Shown here piece after piece: positions 50,101 through 62,100 of a stretch of DNA of 64,000 nucleotides. Both the position numbers and the translations under genes were made by a program. The notes beneath the pieces were generated by a model. That model was given only the letters and a program-made list of their open reading frames with translations, was not told the origin of the DNA and made no database searches. Position 1 is the first letter of the stretch; each line of letters begins with the position of its first letter. The stretch comes from Ifrita kowaldi (Eukaryota > Chordata > Aves > Passeriformes > Cinclosomatidae): NCBI GenBank assembly GCA_013398055.1, contig VZRS01012483.1, positions 62,771 to 126,770 on the forward strand, given 5' to 3'.

Positions 50101-53100
50101 ATATATGAATCCAAAGCACCTCTTTCATTTTTCTGCTATGTAAAACTCCTTTTTAGCTTCAGATGATGTAATGTTGGTTCAATTCTGCTTTAAAAACTTT
50201 TGTTGAAATTCAGCCTCAACCACAAGCAAAGTATAAGCCAAAAACATTCCACGTAAGTGCTTGACGATTAAAGATTATTTTTAACTGCAACTGGTTCTGC
50301 AAAGTCATTTTGACCATTATTCTACAAACAACAAGCCCTGCCCTATCACGCCCTTAGGGTGCAGAAAGGGAAGGAGCTGTTGCATTTTGTTCAGCTCCAG
50401 AGAAGGTGGTGACCAAAGCCAGTGCTAAACTGTCACGATAACAAAATTGTTGAGCTTATTTTTATGTAATGTCTTTCTTAACTTTTTCCTGTGCTTCAAG
50501 ACACCTCATGCACATCAAATCATTCATCAACCACTTCTCTCTCTTTGCATTTTGCTGTAGCAGCAGTGGTCAGTGTGACTTTTCTGTCTGCACCAGGCCC
50601 TGTTGTTGGGTTCAGGGAGATGAGGGGGTTTCTTCCTTATCTCCAAATGTAGCCAAAGCAGCCACAGGAACATGAGTTTGTGCATTTTTTTTTCTCCCTA
50701 AAAAAAAAAAATAAATAAATAAAAGCCATTCTCTGCATCCATCCCTTGAGGACTTTCTGCTCCCTCTTTTAGGATGAGAAAGCAGAAGTGCTACCACAGC
50801 TGGTCCAGTTTGGGAAGCGATGGTAGTAGGGATATGAGATTTTCCAGGATTACCTATAGGGAATTTTGGACTGTGCCCTCAGTTTCCATTCTATTTTATC
50901 CACACTTGTACAGCAGAATGTGCTGCTTGGTTCATTTCCCTCCTGAGCCTCAGTCCAGCCACTTTGCCCTGAGGTAAGAGAGAGGAGAGATTGCTCCCTG
51001 GCTGTGTTTCATCTCACACAGTGGGGACACAGCAGCTGAGAGTCGCTTAAAAACAAATGGACGCTGCTGTAGGGGCCATACAAATAACGTGTCTGCCTAG
51101 GAACTCACATGGTTGGGGTTTTTTTCCAGCTTACGTTCATTATTTGCTGCCTCTTCAGAGCAAATGTGGCGCTAAAGTGGCATCTTAACAGAGGTGAGGA
51201 ATGTTGCTGACAATCCCAGTGTGGTATTTCCTTTACCCGATGGAATACGATTTCCAGAGAGATGAAATGCTGCTCTGAAGCAAGAGGAGCTGCAGCAGGT
51301 GGTTTTTTTGTGAGAGGGACTCTGTTCTGCACCTGCTGTACCCAGCCAAGGCACCCCAGTCCCAGCAGAGCTCCCCCCTTTGCCCTCTGCAGGCACTTCT
51401 GGCATGGATGGCACCCGCAGTAAAAACAGGCTTAGTGTAGGTCAGTCAACACCGAATTCAGTGCCAAAATAAGTATATTTTATATGGAAAAATTTGCAAA
51501 CACTTCAGTCTCTCTGGTTTTCTCAGAAGCTGGATTTGTTTCCTTATCTGCAGTAATCTTTCAGCCATTTTACATTTTCTTCCTCCTTAGCTGTGGAAAG
51601 CAATGTTTTCCTCCTGAGGTGTTCAAACACTGCTTGATGATACTCCCAAGAACTATTTGGAAAGGCAAACCAGTTCCAATTAGCATTTTAGCTAAAGATA
51701 ATTGGTCCAGAGCAAAGGCCTGGCATGATATTTCTCAGTTTAAAGATTATCAGGCCTTCTCAAGGTTCTTAAAAATAGCCCACAAACTGCTGCACCAGTT
51801 GTGTCAAAACTGTCTTAGGATTCAGGTGGTGCTCGAATGGATAAAACAGCATCTAAAATATGACATCTCCTGGCTTATGACACTGAATTTAACATTGGTA
51901 TTTACAACTTAACTTGAAGTTAATCAAAACCTTTTCATAAAGCCTTGACTCCATCTAGAACCATGTCTAAAATAAAGGTCTGAGACGTGTCAGAGACGTC
52001 AATACAATAAACATTATTTCAAGATTTTTCTTTTTCCATTTTGGGTAATTCTTCTGCCTTCATCTCCACAGTGCAAAAATGCCCACCTAATTCACTTGTG
52101 AAATGTTAAAATCTTAGTCCACAGGGACTAGGTCATTGTCTCAACTTCCATCACAGCTTCTGACGGATTGTTGCAAGCTAATTGTTTTTCATGCAAAAGA
52201 ATAATTCCTTTTGATAAATTTAAATTACTGCTCTCAATTGAATTATGTATGCATATCTATTATTATTATAAAATGAAAGTAAAATTACATTTCCTGTACG
52301 TACTTTGGGTTGTTTTCTCTTTTCTTGGTGGCTTGATTATATGACTTTTTATTGTTTTTAATGGAAAATTAATATCAGTATGACCAGATACGACCAGAAC
52401 TGAACTCTGCATCATGGTAGCACTGGAATATGATATAGATAGATATAGATATCTCATACACTAATTGGTAAAGTAGCCTGTTTCATGGAGGTTTTGGAAA
52501 TCCTCCTCAGTCTTCTCTTTTATGCAATTTTCAAATGTTGCCAACACAACACTCCATTTTCCACAGCCCTTAAATATTATGACAACGCTGGGAGTCACTT
52601 TCTGAATAGAAAATATTTGCAATAATGAAATGTTGGCAATTGATTCCCATTTAGATAGCATTTTATTACTTTTTTTTAATGTTAAAATCTCTTTAAGCTT
52701 GAGATGAAGAGAAGGTTTCAAAATTCCTATCTGTTAATCATCTTGCTTCTGCAATGAAGAGACCATCAGGCCATTCCCTTGATACTAAACACATTTAATT
52801 TAGCTGTGGACACATTTTTATTTCAGCATATCTGTAGCAAGCAAGTGAGAAAGGAAAAAAAAATCCACAGTTGAAATATCAGTTTTCTAAACTCACAAAA
52901 TAAAGTGACTTTATAAATCACCCAGAGCTACTGAACAAGTAATGTTGGAAATGCCCTCTCAAAATTTATCAGTCCATACCCCCAATAAATCAGAGATTAC
53001 CTACTTTAAGTAGAAACTTCAGGCTTGCTTGTTCTAGTTGAGGTTAGAGAATGGCTGCCCCGAGTTTCTCATTAGCAGCAAGTTCAGAGTTCAGGTAAAA

Positions 53101-53203
53101 GAATCAGCCAAAAGTCGAAATATTCACCACAGAAACTGGAGTAATTATTTTTCTGAAAAAATCATTTTCTTGAAGGAGATTCATTTTCTGCTTTTCTGGT
53201 TTA
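47123..53203. other. Unique non-coding sequence
   Basis: A T run lies at about 47160-47171, an A run followed by AAAT units at 50699-50724, and a GATATA/GATA run at about 52433-52451. The segment 49290-49480 and the one around 51120-51260 have the look of conserved non-coding DNA. The 142-codon frame at 51484-51912 shows no family motif. Confidence 0.5.
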
Positions 53204-53260
53204 TTTGGGGTTTTTTTTGTTGTTTTTTTGGTTTTTTGGGGGTTTTTTGGGGTTTGTTTT
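53204..53260. repeat. G/T-only low-complexity tract
   Basis: The plus strand is only G and T for 57 bases, with G runs of up to five separated by T runs. The loops between G runs are mostly too long for a standard G-quadruplex. Confidence 0.85.
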
Positions 53261-54237
53261 TCTTTTAACTCTTCCTCTCTCTAATCTGAGCTAGCAACTA
53301 AAACCCTTTGAAGTAAAATAAAAGCAGGAAAGAAATAAGACATTTCAACAGAGATTGAGCTGGAAACAGTTTTGATGACTACACTTGAAGGAAAATTCCT
53401 TATACGTTCATTATATCAGCAATATTGATAAAAATCTCACTGAGGATAAAAATAAAGCAAATCAGTGACCTATTTAATTATAGGATAATCAGTAGTTTAG
53501 ACAGTATTAGCTTGTGGCCCCAGATCTCTCCCCAGGTTGAATTTTAGGTGAATAACTTGACTTCCCAGGACACACACACACTTCCACACCTCTGTACCTG
53601 CAACTGAGCACTGTGGATTGGATTTGAACCAGTTACCTCAAAAGCAGATTATCAATCCTCGATTCCATCAGTAATCATAATCTTGGCTAAATATTTGGAA
53701 ATTTCAACAAATTTCCTCCTTGAATTCTTTCAGATTCTGACTTCTTCTTGTCCTTTAGCACCTCGAGAACTGTTATGGATGAAAAAAAAATAGATAAATT
53801 TTACATAGGCAGGATTCATTTAAATAAAACTCACTGAAGTCTTTTAAATCCTCTCTGAAACAGGCAATTAATTTATTATCACACAGCACTGGGCATCTGT
53901 GTCCAGAACTAAAAGGCACGGCTGTCTAGGTGTGAATGTAATAGGAAAGAATCCTTATCTTCTAAATGCTGCCCATCATTCTTTAAAGACAGCTCTAAGT
54001 GGCAGATGGTAGAAAAATACTTATTTTTTAACAAAAAGCCTTTTCTCTGCATGGTCATCATACAACATCACAATCTCCAGTTATAAGTACAGAGCTTCCA
54101 TTTGAATAAAGCATTTTTTAATTAAAGGGGGAAATATTGAAATATATTAGGCAAAGAACATGGAAGGGGTTTTTTTATTTGTTTTTAATTTGCCAATCAG
54201 AGTGAGGTCTAAGGCAATCCTGATTTAGCACACTGCA
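53261..54237. other. Unique non-coding sequence
   Basis: A short ACACAC run lies at about 53570-53581. Nothing else is recognised. Confidence 0.5.
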
Positions 54238-54313
54238 CACATTGAAGAGCTTTATGGACTCAGTGAGAGATACCTCACAAAGGATAAAGATTCTCAGTTC
54301 TTGGGGCAGCTTA
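54238..54313 (+). repeat. Left arm of a 76-bp inverted repeat
   Basis: The arm begins CACATTGAAGAGC and ends TTCTTGGGGCAGCTTA. It aligns without gaps to the reverse complement of 56678-56753, matching at 64 of 76 positions. Ten of the 12 differences are transitions. The match fades within a few bases on both sides. It could be a terminal repeat of an old 2.5-kb element, or one of two dispersed copies of an ancient repeat family. Confidence 0.85.
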
Positions 54314-55429
54314 GAAAAATCTTATTATCGATCACTTTTAGGAAAAAGAAGACAAGAATAAATCTGCAGCTACTTCTATCTAAAATGAATAATCACTTTA
54401 CAGCTTGTCCTGAAACAAGGTATTTTCAAGTGGATTCAGACTGACATGTTCTCGTGTTTAATGTCCCTCCTCATCCTATTGATAAGGTGACAATATCCTT
54501 GACTGCACGCATCCATCGCAGCCTGAGGATGTGCCGACGAGCCGTGGGCTCTGTTTGAAATCATCAAAGTCAGTGTGAAATGTCTCTTTTATCACCAAGC
54601 TGGGGGTTGAGGTGGAAATTGACTATCTTCTTGCTTAATAAGCAAATCGATGGCCTTAAAACAGCCCAAACTCCACCCTAAAAATCCTGAAGCAGAGCAG
54701 TGACCCCCCTGCTGTTCCCATCCTCTGTAAACAGTGGCTCACCTGCACTTAGAGCTTCCAGTAGCGCTGCTGGAGCAGCACAGCCCTGGGGACATGAATA
54801 AGATGAATGTATCCTTATAAACAGAGCATGAGGATCTGCTTGCAGGTAAGACCAGGGACTTATAGATAGGGAAGTAACAGAAGAAACTATCAGTTCTAGA
54901 AAATGTTACTGTTTGACAGGGACTGGTGCTCAGCCAAAGCTGTGTTAAATTCCTGAGCTTAGAGAAAAACAACAAAGGCTAAATAGAATTATGAATACAG
55001 TTTTGTTATAAAAGAGAAAATAAAAAGGGGGTGTATGTTGGAGGGGGGCATAGAGCAGGCGATTCGGGAATTCTGTGCCTTCCACGTACCTCAGCCAACG
55101 GGGAAAAGTAGAGGGAGATGCAGGCTGGGAAATTAGGATGAAAAGGGGGCTGCATCCCCCAACAATTTGCGAGACCTCATGGGAAATGCCCATGGCCTCT
55201 CCCTTTATTTGAACAAAGTTCCAGGACTCCTCTGTCTCCTTTTTGGACATAAATCTGTGGTGGTGTGAATTTTTCCGCACACTGCCATGAAAGGGATTTT
55301 GGATGCTCAGCTTCACACACCACAGATATTCCTGAATTGCAGACAATGGCAGGCAGAGCTTGCCTGATGCTCACTCCCGGGTACAGAGACCTCGGAAAAA
55401 ACCCCAGGAAGGGGAAGACACGTTTCCAA
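54314..55429. other. Sequence between the inverted arms, left part
   Basis: A local CpG cluster of about five sites lies at 54505-54550. Minus-strand frames at 54945-55346 and 55177-55662 overlap other open frames. No transposase-like motif or other domain is recognised. Confidence 0.45.
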
Positions 55430-55730
55430 CAGCAAAATCCATTTGCTGTGTCTGAGCAGGTGATCTCTCTGCCTCCTCGCAGACGCTCGCTCCCACCAGA
55501 GCAGCCCTCCCGGACGAACGGCACATGCAGGGCTGCCTTTCCTCCCTTCTGACACTTCCATACAGGTCCAGCCGATAAGAGCGGCAGGACAACCCGTGTG
55601 CTGTCAGCCCGGGCCTGATACTCCCTGAGATGGATGCATTCCCACGTGGAATCCTCCAGCACTCCTCGGAAATATCATCCCTGAGAAAGACAAGAGCCAT
55701 GGCAGCGTTCCTCTGTTTCCAAATTACGGG
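55430..55730. promoter_or_regulatory. CpG-enriched, GC-rich segment
   Basis: Around 55440-55640 I count about ten CpGs in 200 bases with GC near 58 percent, giving an observed/expected ratio of roughly 0.6, much higher than the rest of the window. Several frames on both strands are open, including a minus-strand frame of 161 codons (55177-55662), but none has a recognised domain. It could be a small CpG island or promoter of a non-coding transcript, an enhancer, or the remains of an inserted element. Confidence 0.35.
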
Positions 55731-56677
55731 GTAAATTAAAAAGATGATTATTAATATTTAATTGAGAGTAACTGGGCATCCAAAAGAGATAAAAGAGAAT
55801 GGAATAGGATGCAAGGTAGAATTAATAATGTATTGGAAATCAGGAGTGAAATTAATTGCCTATAAGGAGATAGAAGCTTGAAAATAAGATCTATAATTCT
55901 TGTTCAATAATGTTAATGAAAATTATTAACGTTGATGAAAATGGCCATCATGTCAAGCAGTTATTCCTGGATAATTATTTTTTTCTTCAGCAACCCTCCT
56001 TCCCATTTTATCTCTAACTTTCAAGCCTCCTGGCAGGATTGAGCCACACAGTTCAATTTCTGCTCAGCCTGTGAACTCCACGTAGGTGTCACCATGCTGC
56101 TGGGGTTATGGCACTTCATTTGGAAGCTGCTGAGACTTGATTCTGGCAGTTTTACTTCAAAACAGGTTAAACTAGAGGTGAAGAAAGTCTTTAGGGTCTT
56201 TTTTTTTTAGCTGAAGACTAGACACAGTTCATAACACTGACTAATGTTAAAAACTGTATTTTCAAGGAGAATAACCCAGCTTTGTCATAACACAGAAAGG
56301 CAGAAGAAGAGTTTTGACCTGCATGGGCTTTGCAGAGGAAGAGGAAAGCTCAATATTAACTCCAGCCACGTTACTTCAGTGGTTTTTGTAGCAGCAAACT
56401 ACCCACAAAATAAAAATGAATACAAAATGCCCTAAATATCTCAACATCCTCAGTTGGTTTCCTTTTAATAAATATATGATGAATTTAAACCTTTTGAAAT
56501 ATATAACACAATTCTCCACTGCAGACTTGATAAAACTGTATTCTCAATTTTCAGAAAAGAAAGAGACAATTTGCCAGCACCGAGGGCAAGATATTATTTT
56601 TACGAAATGGTAATAAAAAGGGCTTTGTTTTCTGAGGCTTGAAATACTGGACTGAACTGACACAATTATGTTTTCTT
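55731..56677. other. Sequence between the inverted arms, right part
   Basis: AT-rich, with TTAATATTTAATT-like words near 55750. A T run lies at about 56201-56208. No gene is recognised. Confidence 0.5.
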
Positions 56678-56753
56678 TAAGCTGCCCCAAGAATTGAGAA
56701 TCTTTATCCCTTATGAGATACCTATCACCACGTCCATGAAGCTTTTTAATGTG
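56678..56753 (-). repeat. Right arm of a 76-bp inverted repeat
   Basis: The reverse complement matches 54238-54313 without gaps. This arm carries TAAGCTGCCCCAAGAA at its inner edge and ends AATGTG at its outer edge. No obvious target-site duplication is seen outside the two arms. Confidence 0.85.
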
Positions 56754-57395
56754 TTGCTTGTTTCCCCCTTTTCCAGGGCTTGCTGCAGGTGTTCCTTCTC
56801 TCTTTTCCTTTTCCCCCTCCTGTTCACTCCAGAGCTCTTAGATCTCCGATAGTTTTTATTTGTACATATGACACTTGTGCCCAATTTTCAGTCTTGGATT
56901 TCAGCAAAGTGCAGCACCAGCTTGTACTTTCAAAATAAATACAGTGGCAGGCAGCCACTGTAATCAAATGAACATTTTTCCTAGCAAGGCACATTGCAAT
57001 TCAGCTCTAGAGCATTTACTCTCGTTGAACTCAAGAATTGGTTGGAGTTGAATATACGAAACTGTTAAAAGCCCATTTAAATAAAACATTGGCAGGGGTC
57101 CCAAGCCAAAGCCCAGGGATGTCAATGAGAGACATTTTCTTGGCTTTAGAGCACTGCATGGCTGGCTTTAGAGAAACAGGTTTTTTTCCAATTGTATTAA
57201 AGCCATTCTGGGTTAGTCATTTACTTTTCAATAAAATCAGTCTTCCATGGCCGGTAACAAAGCTCACAGGTGAGTGCATGGCCACCCACAGGCTGCGAGA
57301 GAAAACAAAGGCCACATGTCAGGCTAATAATGAGCAATGTAAAGCACATGTCACAATTCATTAAAGATCCATTACTTAGAAAGTAAAAAAGATGT
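56754..57395. other. Unique non-coding sequence
   Basis: Pyrimidine-rich at 56758-56825. A 108-codon frame at 57038-57364 has no recognised domain. Confidence 0.5.
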
Positions 57396-57426
57396 AAAAA
57401 AAAAAAAAACCAAACAAAAAACCACA
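57396..57426. repeat. A/C-only tract
   Basis: Thirteen to fourteen A are followed by CCAAAC and AAAAACC words. It is of the same kind as the tracts at 2407 and 63104. Confidence 0.85.
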
Positions 57427-57640
57427 GTAAAAAGATTGCATGTCAGAAAGCATTTCCAGAGTACACATTAAATATAACAATTACAGGAGATGCTTAAATG
57501 GAAATATGGGAGAAATGATGTATTTTCAATCTTCTTTCTTGTATTTGGGCAGCAGCACGTCAGAAAAATGCCAGAACAGGCCTGCCTTGAGCATTCTTCT
57601 GTTATTCCCTGTGACCTGTATTCTCCAAATTGATATTAAT

Positions 57641-57880
57641 GAATCAGAGAATGATTTGGGTTGGAAGAGACCTTAAAACCCGTTTCATTCCAATGCCCCT
57701 GCCATGGGCAGAGACAAATTCCACTAGCCCAGGGTGCTCCAAGCACCATCCAACCTGGCCTTGGACATTTCCAGAGATGAGGCATCCACAGCTTCTCCAG
57801 GCAACTTGTGCCAGGGCCTCACCAGAATTTCTTTCTAATATCTAATTTAAATCCCTCCTCTTTTAGTTTAAACCATACTG
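57641..57880 (-). mobile_element. CR1 LINE 3' end, minus strand
   Basis: Read on the minus strand this is the 3' part of a CR1 element. On the plus strand the complementary landmarks run in order: AATCAGAGAATG (complement of the ATTCTRTG-like terminus), GGGTTGGAAGAGACCTT, CCCCTGCCATGGGCAGAGAC, CTCCAAGCACCATCCAACCTG, AGGCATCCACAGCTTCTC, GTGCCAGGGCCTCACC, and TTCTAATATCTAATTTAAA followed by CTCTTTTAGTTTAAA. The sequence fades after about 57880. Fusion with unrelated DNA at that point indicates the usual 5' truncation. The copy is moderately diverged and non-coding. Confidence 0.93.
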
Positions 57881-58994
57881 ACATTCTGGTTAAAAAAAAC
57901 CTAACCCAGGTTTGTGTCAAACCAGAGGATGAATCCTAATGTTCTGAAGGTTTTTGACTCTTTTCTGCTGCAGAAAACAGCCCTTTCTTGAGTGCAGGTT
58001 GTTAGAAGTGCCAAGAACAAACCACCCAGTGGGAGTCTGTGGTGCTGACTGATTAACACAACCCATGTCCATGTACTTTACAGCCTTTTGAGGGCAGTTT
58101 GATCTGCAGAACAGACTCATTTGCTCAGGAGTATAAAAATCCTTCACTTTGATATGCAAGTTAAGCTATAGATCCCAGTCCATGCAGCCTCTGTGCCCAG
58201 CAAGGTTCACAGCAAGGGTTGGGCTTCTAAAGACCTGTAACTGTTTATGCAGAGGCTGCAAATAATGATGGTACCAACTGCTGTCATCTGCTTTCATTCA
58301 TGTGAAAGGCATCAAAGCAAAAGTTATTGTGTTACAGCTGTCAATACAGCTTACATTGCATGTGCAGAAACAGGAAGCAAAAACCCCTTTGCTGGTTGTA
58401 CTACAAGCCAAGGAATTTTGCATTCTTCCTCATTGTCCCCCAGGTGGGAAGTCTGTGATAAGAATGAAAACAGCTGAAAAGACTGTATAGCCTCAGCGTC
58501 AGTTTTTCTGACATGTACTCAATGTTTCAAACTTATCAGACAGGAAGGTGAAAGCCTTTTCATTACAGCACCTTAAAAGCTTTGCAGGCAGGTTTATCCT
58601 GCCCCATCAGGCTTGGCAAGTGCTTGTAGCAGGTTATCTCTGTTACTGAGATAAAAACATCCCAAAGGGTCATTACTGTGAAGTTTAGAAACATTTGGAC
58701 TGATTAGTAGCTAATTTACAATGTCATTTCACTCGTGGGGTGTATTTCACCGTAAAGGCACTTTCTATGTTTTGGGGACATATTTTCAAAGCATTTTTCT
58801 AAGTATTTAATCTGTGGGTTTTGGACAGGTGTTTTGCAGCTGGAATCCTATTTATGGCTTCGAATATCACCTCTTTTCACATATGCCCAGACCTATGGAA
58901 AAGGCAGGGGTTCTCATAGAGGCCAAGCCTGCAGCCCCACCAACACCCCACACATCCTCAGGAGGAATCAAGCCCAGCACAAACAGAGGCTGCC
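57881..58994. other. Unique non-coding sequence
   Basis: No recognisable gene, RNA or element between the two CR1 fragments. Confidence 0.5.
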
Positions 58995-59134
58995 AAGCAG
59001 CTCTGCAGAGGAAGATTTGGGGTCCTGGTACACACCAAGCTGCCATGAGGCAGCAGTGACCCTGGGGGAGGGGTGTTGGGCAAGATGATCTGCAGAGGTC
59101 CCTTCCAACCTCAGCCATTCTGTGATTCTGTAAT
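58995..59134 (+). mobile_element. CR1 LINE 3' end, plus strand, internally deleted
   Basis: It starts within the ORF2 end (AAGCAGCTCTGCAGAGGAAG, GGGGTCCTGGT, ACACCAAG), matching the SS-AEKDLGVLVDTK region. It then jumps over roughly the last part of the coding region to the 3' untranslated end (GATGATCTGCAGAGGTCC, CTTCCAACCTC, CATTCTGTGATTCTGT). The 3' terminus has about one and a half ATTCTGTG repeats. The copy is dead and in the opposite orientation to the one 1.3 kb upstream, so the two are separate insertions. Confidence 0.93.
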
Positions 59135-62100
59135 ACTGCAAGTCTCTAAAAGACCAATTTTAGATCTTTATTTTCCCTCAAGCACATACAAATAGTCTTT
59201 AGATGCTCTCCAGACCACCACTCTCTTTCCTGCTATGTGAATGCAAGTCTTGAATGCAGGGAAAGAGCATGAAGAGAGATCTTCAGACCAGCAGAGGAGC
59301 TCCCATACCAAACCTTGCTGCATATGAAGAGGTTCAGTAAAGCAAAAAATCAAGGTCATAAAAATCCTTGCATAAGAACTGCTTATCAGTAAAGTAATTT
59401 GAGAAATTTTCAGGTGATCGTTGTCACAAAGGGAAGGATGCTTACTTTGCCAGCTGGTTAAGTGAAGCAAAACTCCTGTCTTGGAAACGATGCCCACTGA
59501 GATAATGATGGGAATCAGAATTACTTGTTACCACACCAAGGGACAGGTTTCTCAAGGCCAAGAGCTTTTGATCCCTGTTTCTGTTACACAAGCAAACATA
59601 TAAAGAAATATACAACAGATTTGTATAGCTACATGATGCTTCCAAACTGTCTTTTTAATGGTTTGCCTTCTGTACAAGATCAAATCTTCATGAGGCTTCA
59701 AGAAATCTATCACTGTCATGTAAATCAATCTGCCACAGAAATAGTATCATTTCTCTTTATATTTCTACTTTTTTTACCACTTTGTCCAACCAATTCCTGC
59801 CCCCAAGGCCAGTCAGAAGTGTGATAGGAAAAGCAAGAAATTACTCGAACTTTAAAACTTCCATTGCTTGAGAAAGTGATTTGCTCTTTGTGTGTTAAGT
59901 TTTATCAGAATGTTGTCATTTTAAACTTATCTCACTACTGATAGTGAGTGTAAAGGAAGATACTGGAACATGAAATATGATTTTGAATCTAACACTAAAG
60001 GGCTGTCACAAACTCCTTTTGAAAAATGGCTCCTTGTTTTCCGCACTGGAAGGTGCAGATACATGGAAATTTACATGTGTGTCCTTTTGTACATTTTAAG
60101 CTGTTTATACAAACTTTTACAGTTCCTTCTCAGAGCTGAACACTGGAGACTATTTCCCTGTCTTTCAAAAAAGGAAAGTACTGAAAAAAATAGACTTGAA
60201 GTTCTCAGGTGCTCACGACTGTTGTGTTTTTAGAGCAATGCAACATTTGCAAAAGTTGTATATAAAGTTTCAACCATTTACTTGCAATGACTCTTGGCTT
60301 TAATATTCCTGAGTACTGCACCCACCTCAAACACACCACACAAACATTTTTGCAGCGTGGCACAAACTGGATGTGCACTATTTACACACACACCATCAAC
60401 TTGCTCACCCCCAAAGTTTACTGAGCTCAGGGCAGAGAACATGGCAGCTGTGTTACGTCATGTTCTCTCCCCCGAGAATGAAACTCCACATGCAGATTTG
60501 AACACAGATCTCAGTTTCAACAGAAAGAGATTTCGGTTTGCTCCTTTAGCGCCTCTTGATGAGCTCTAAGAACAACAGAAGACCTCTTCTCCTCTCCCTT
60601 GGCTTCTTGCCCAACAAATTCTGCTCACTCACAGCTCCGAAGTCAGCTCCTGATTGTGTTTTGATGTTTCTGCTGACCCATTACTGTATTGACCGTGTGG
60701 CAGCCAAAACATGGATTTGTGTTCTCATTTTTCGCCTGCACTCCTTCCACTCAATCGAACAGGCACACAAACTTCCACCCAACAGGAGAATGCTTTTAAG
60801 CCATGCTGGTGCTCCTGGGAGCAGTGTCACAGGAAATCTCTTTTCTCTGTACAGAAACACAATTAGCTGACTGCTGAGACTCGCCTTTTTTTGCCTTTCT
60901 CTCTTGTTTTGTTTTGCTTCTCCCCACCCTCAGAATATAACAGCCATATTGGACCTTGTCATGAAAATGACGCAATATTATTTTAAAAAAAAATATTTCC
61001 TCTGTGGCAGCTCCTTCCATCCTATGAAATATTTAGTTAACTGATGTAAAGTACTGGATTTTTAATTTGGTATAAATTGCTGGGGATGATTTTTTTTGTA
61101 AGGTGAAAGTGTCCATTCGAGCTATCATCAGGTGACATTGCTTGCTGCAGAAACAACAGATCCAAATATGTCTTCAAGGCACTTCTCATCCTACTTTTTT
61201 GTATGTGGGGCACACACAAAATTAGATTAAAGTTTGCCCTTGGTCCCTTACACAGCATTACAATCCCACACTGCCTTATGTTTTTAGCACCAGTTATGAA
61301 ACTTCAATTCTCAAGAACTGCTGTGTATCAGCAGAAACACTTCCACTCCATAAAGACTTCATTGTCCTGCCCTTGCTTTTGCTCGTTTTCCTCTCCATAT
61401 TTAGAACCATTTGCAATATACCCCAGCCTGTATCAAAAGCCCTCTCAGTACCTGCCTTTTCTTCTGGGGATCATATTAACCAGAGAGTGTCTCTGGTGAC
61501 ATTTCCATTTGGATGGAGGGACTGGTGGCATGGGCTGGAGCTGAGCTGTCTGTATCAAGCACTGGATATATCAATTTTCAGCTCTGCTGCTGGTTTCCAG
61601 AGTGATCCTGACCAAAAGCACTCAGTCTTTTGGTTCCTCGGTTGTCTGTCTGGACAGCACAAATTAATCCTGTTTCCTGCTTCTGTATTTTGATACCAAT
61701 GTTTGGAGGCAGGTTGAATATGCTGTAAAAAAGTCCCAACTGGCAGAGTCTTCATTACTTGGGTGCTGCCAACTTTGCAAAATCTGATTTTCGCTCTTAC
61801 ACCAATATTGGAAGCAGAACTGGAAGCATTCAGTCTGACTCGTGGTTCAGCAGTCTGTTCACCAGGAGGCATTTAGGCATGGCTCATTACTAGGAAGGCT
61901 GTTAGACACATTTGCATACATAATGCTTCTAATAGGTATTATTCAGGGTTTCCTAATGGCTCTTTACTGAAATAGATGGAGCTGATTGTCCATTTCAGGC
62001 ATAGCTGGAGGCACGGAGCATTGAGGGAGGCACTGAGAAGCAGTTCGGCACCAACACCCACCACCACAGCACAAGCTGGTTGTCTGTGCACACCGGGATA

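Noticed and set aside
51484..51912. 142-codon frame as a possible gene
   Set aside because: No family motif is visible, the frame starts in AT-rich DNA, and nothing distinguishes it from a chance frame.
53204..53260. G-quadruplex
   Set aside because: There are G runs of four to five, but the loops between them are too long for the standard motif.
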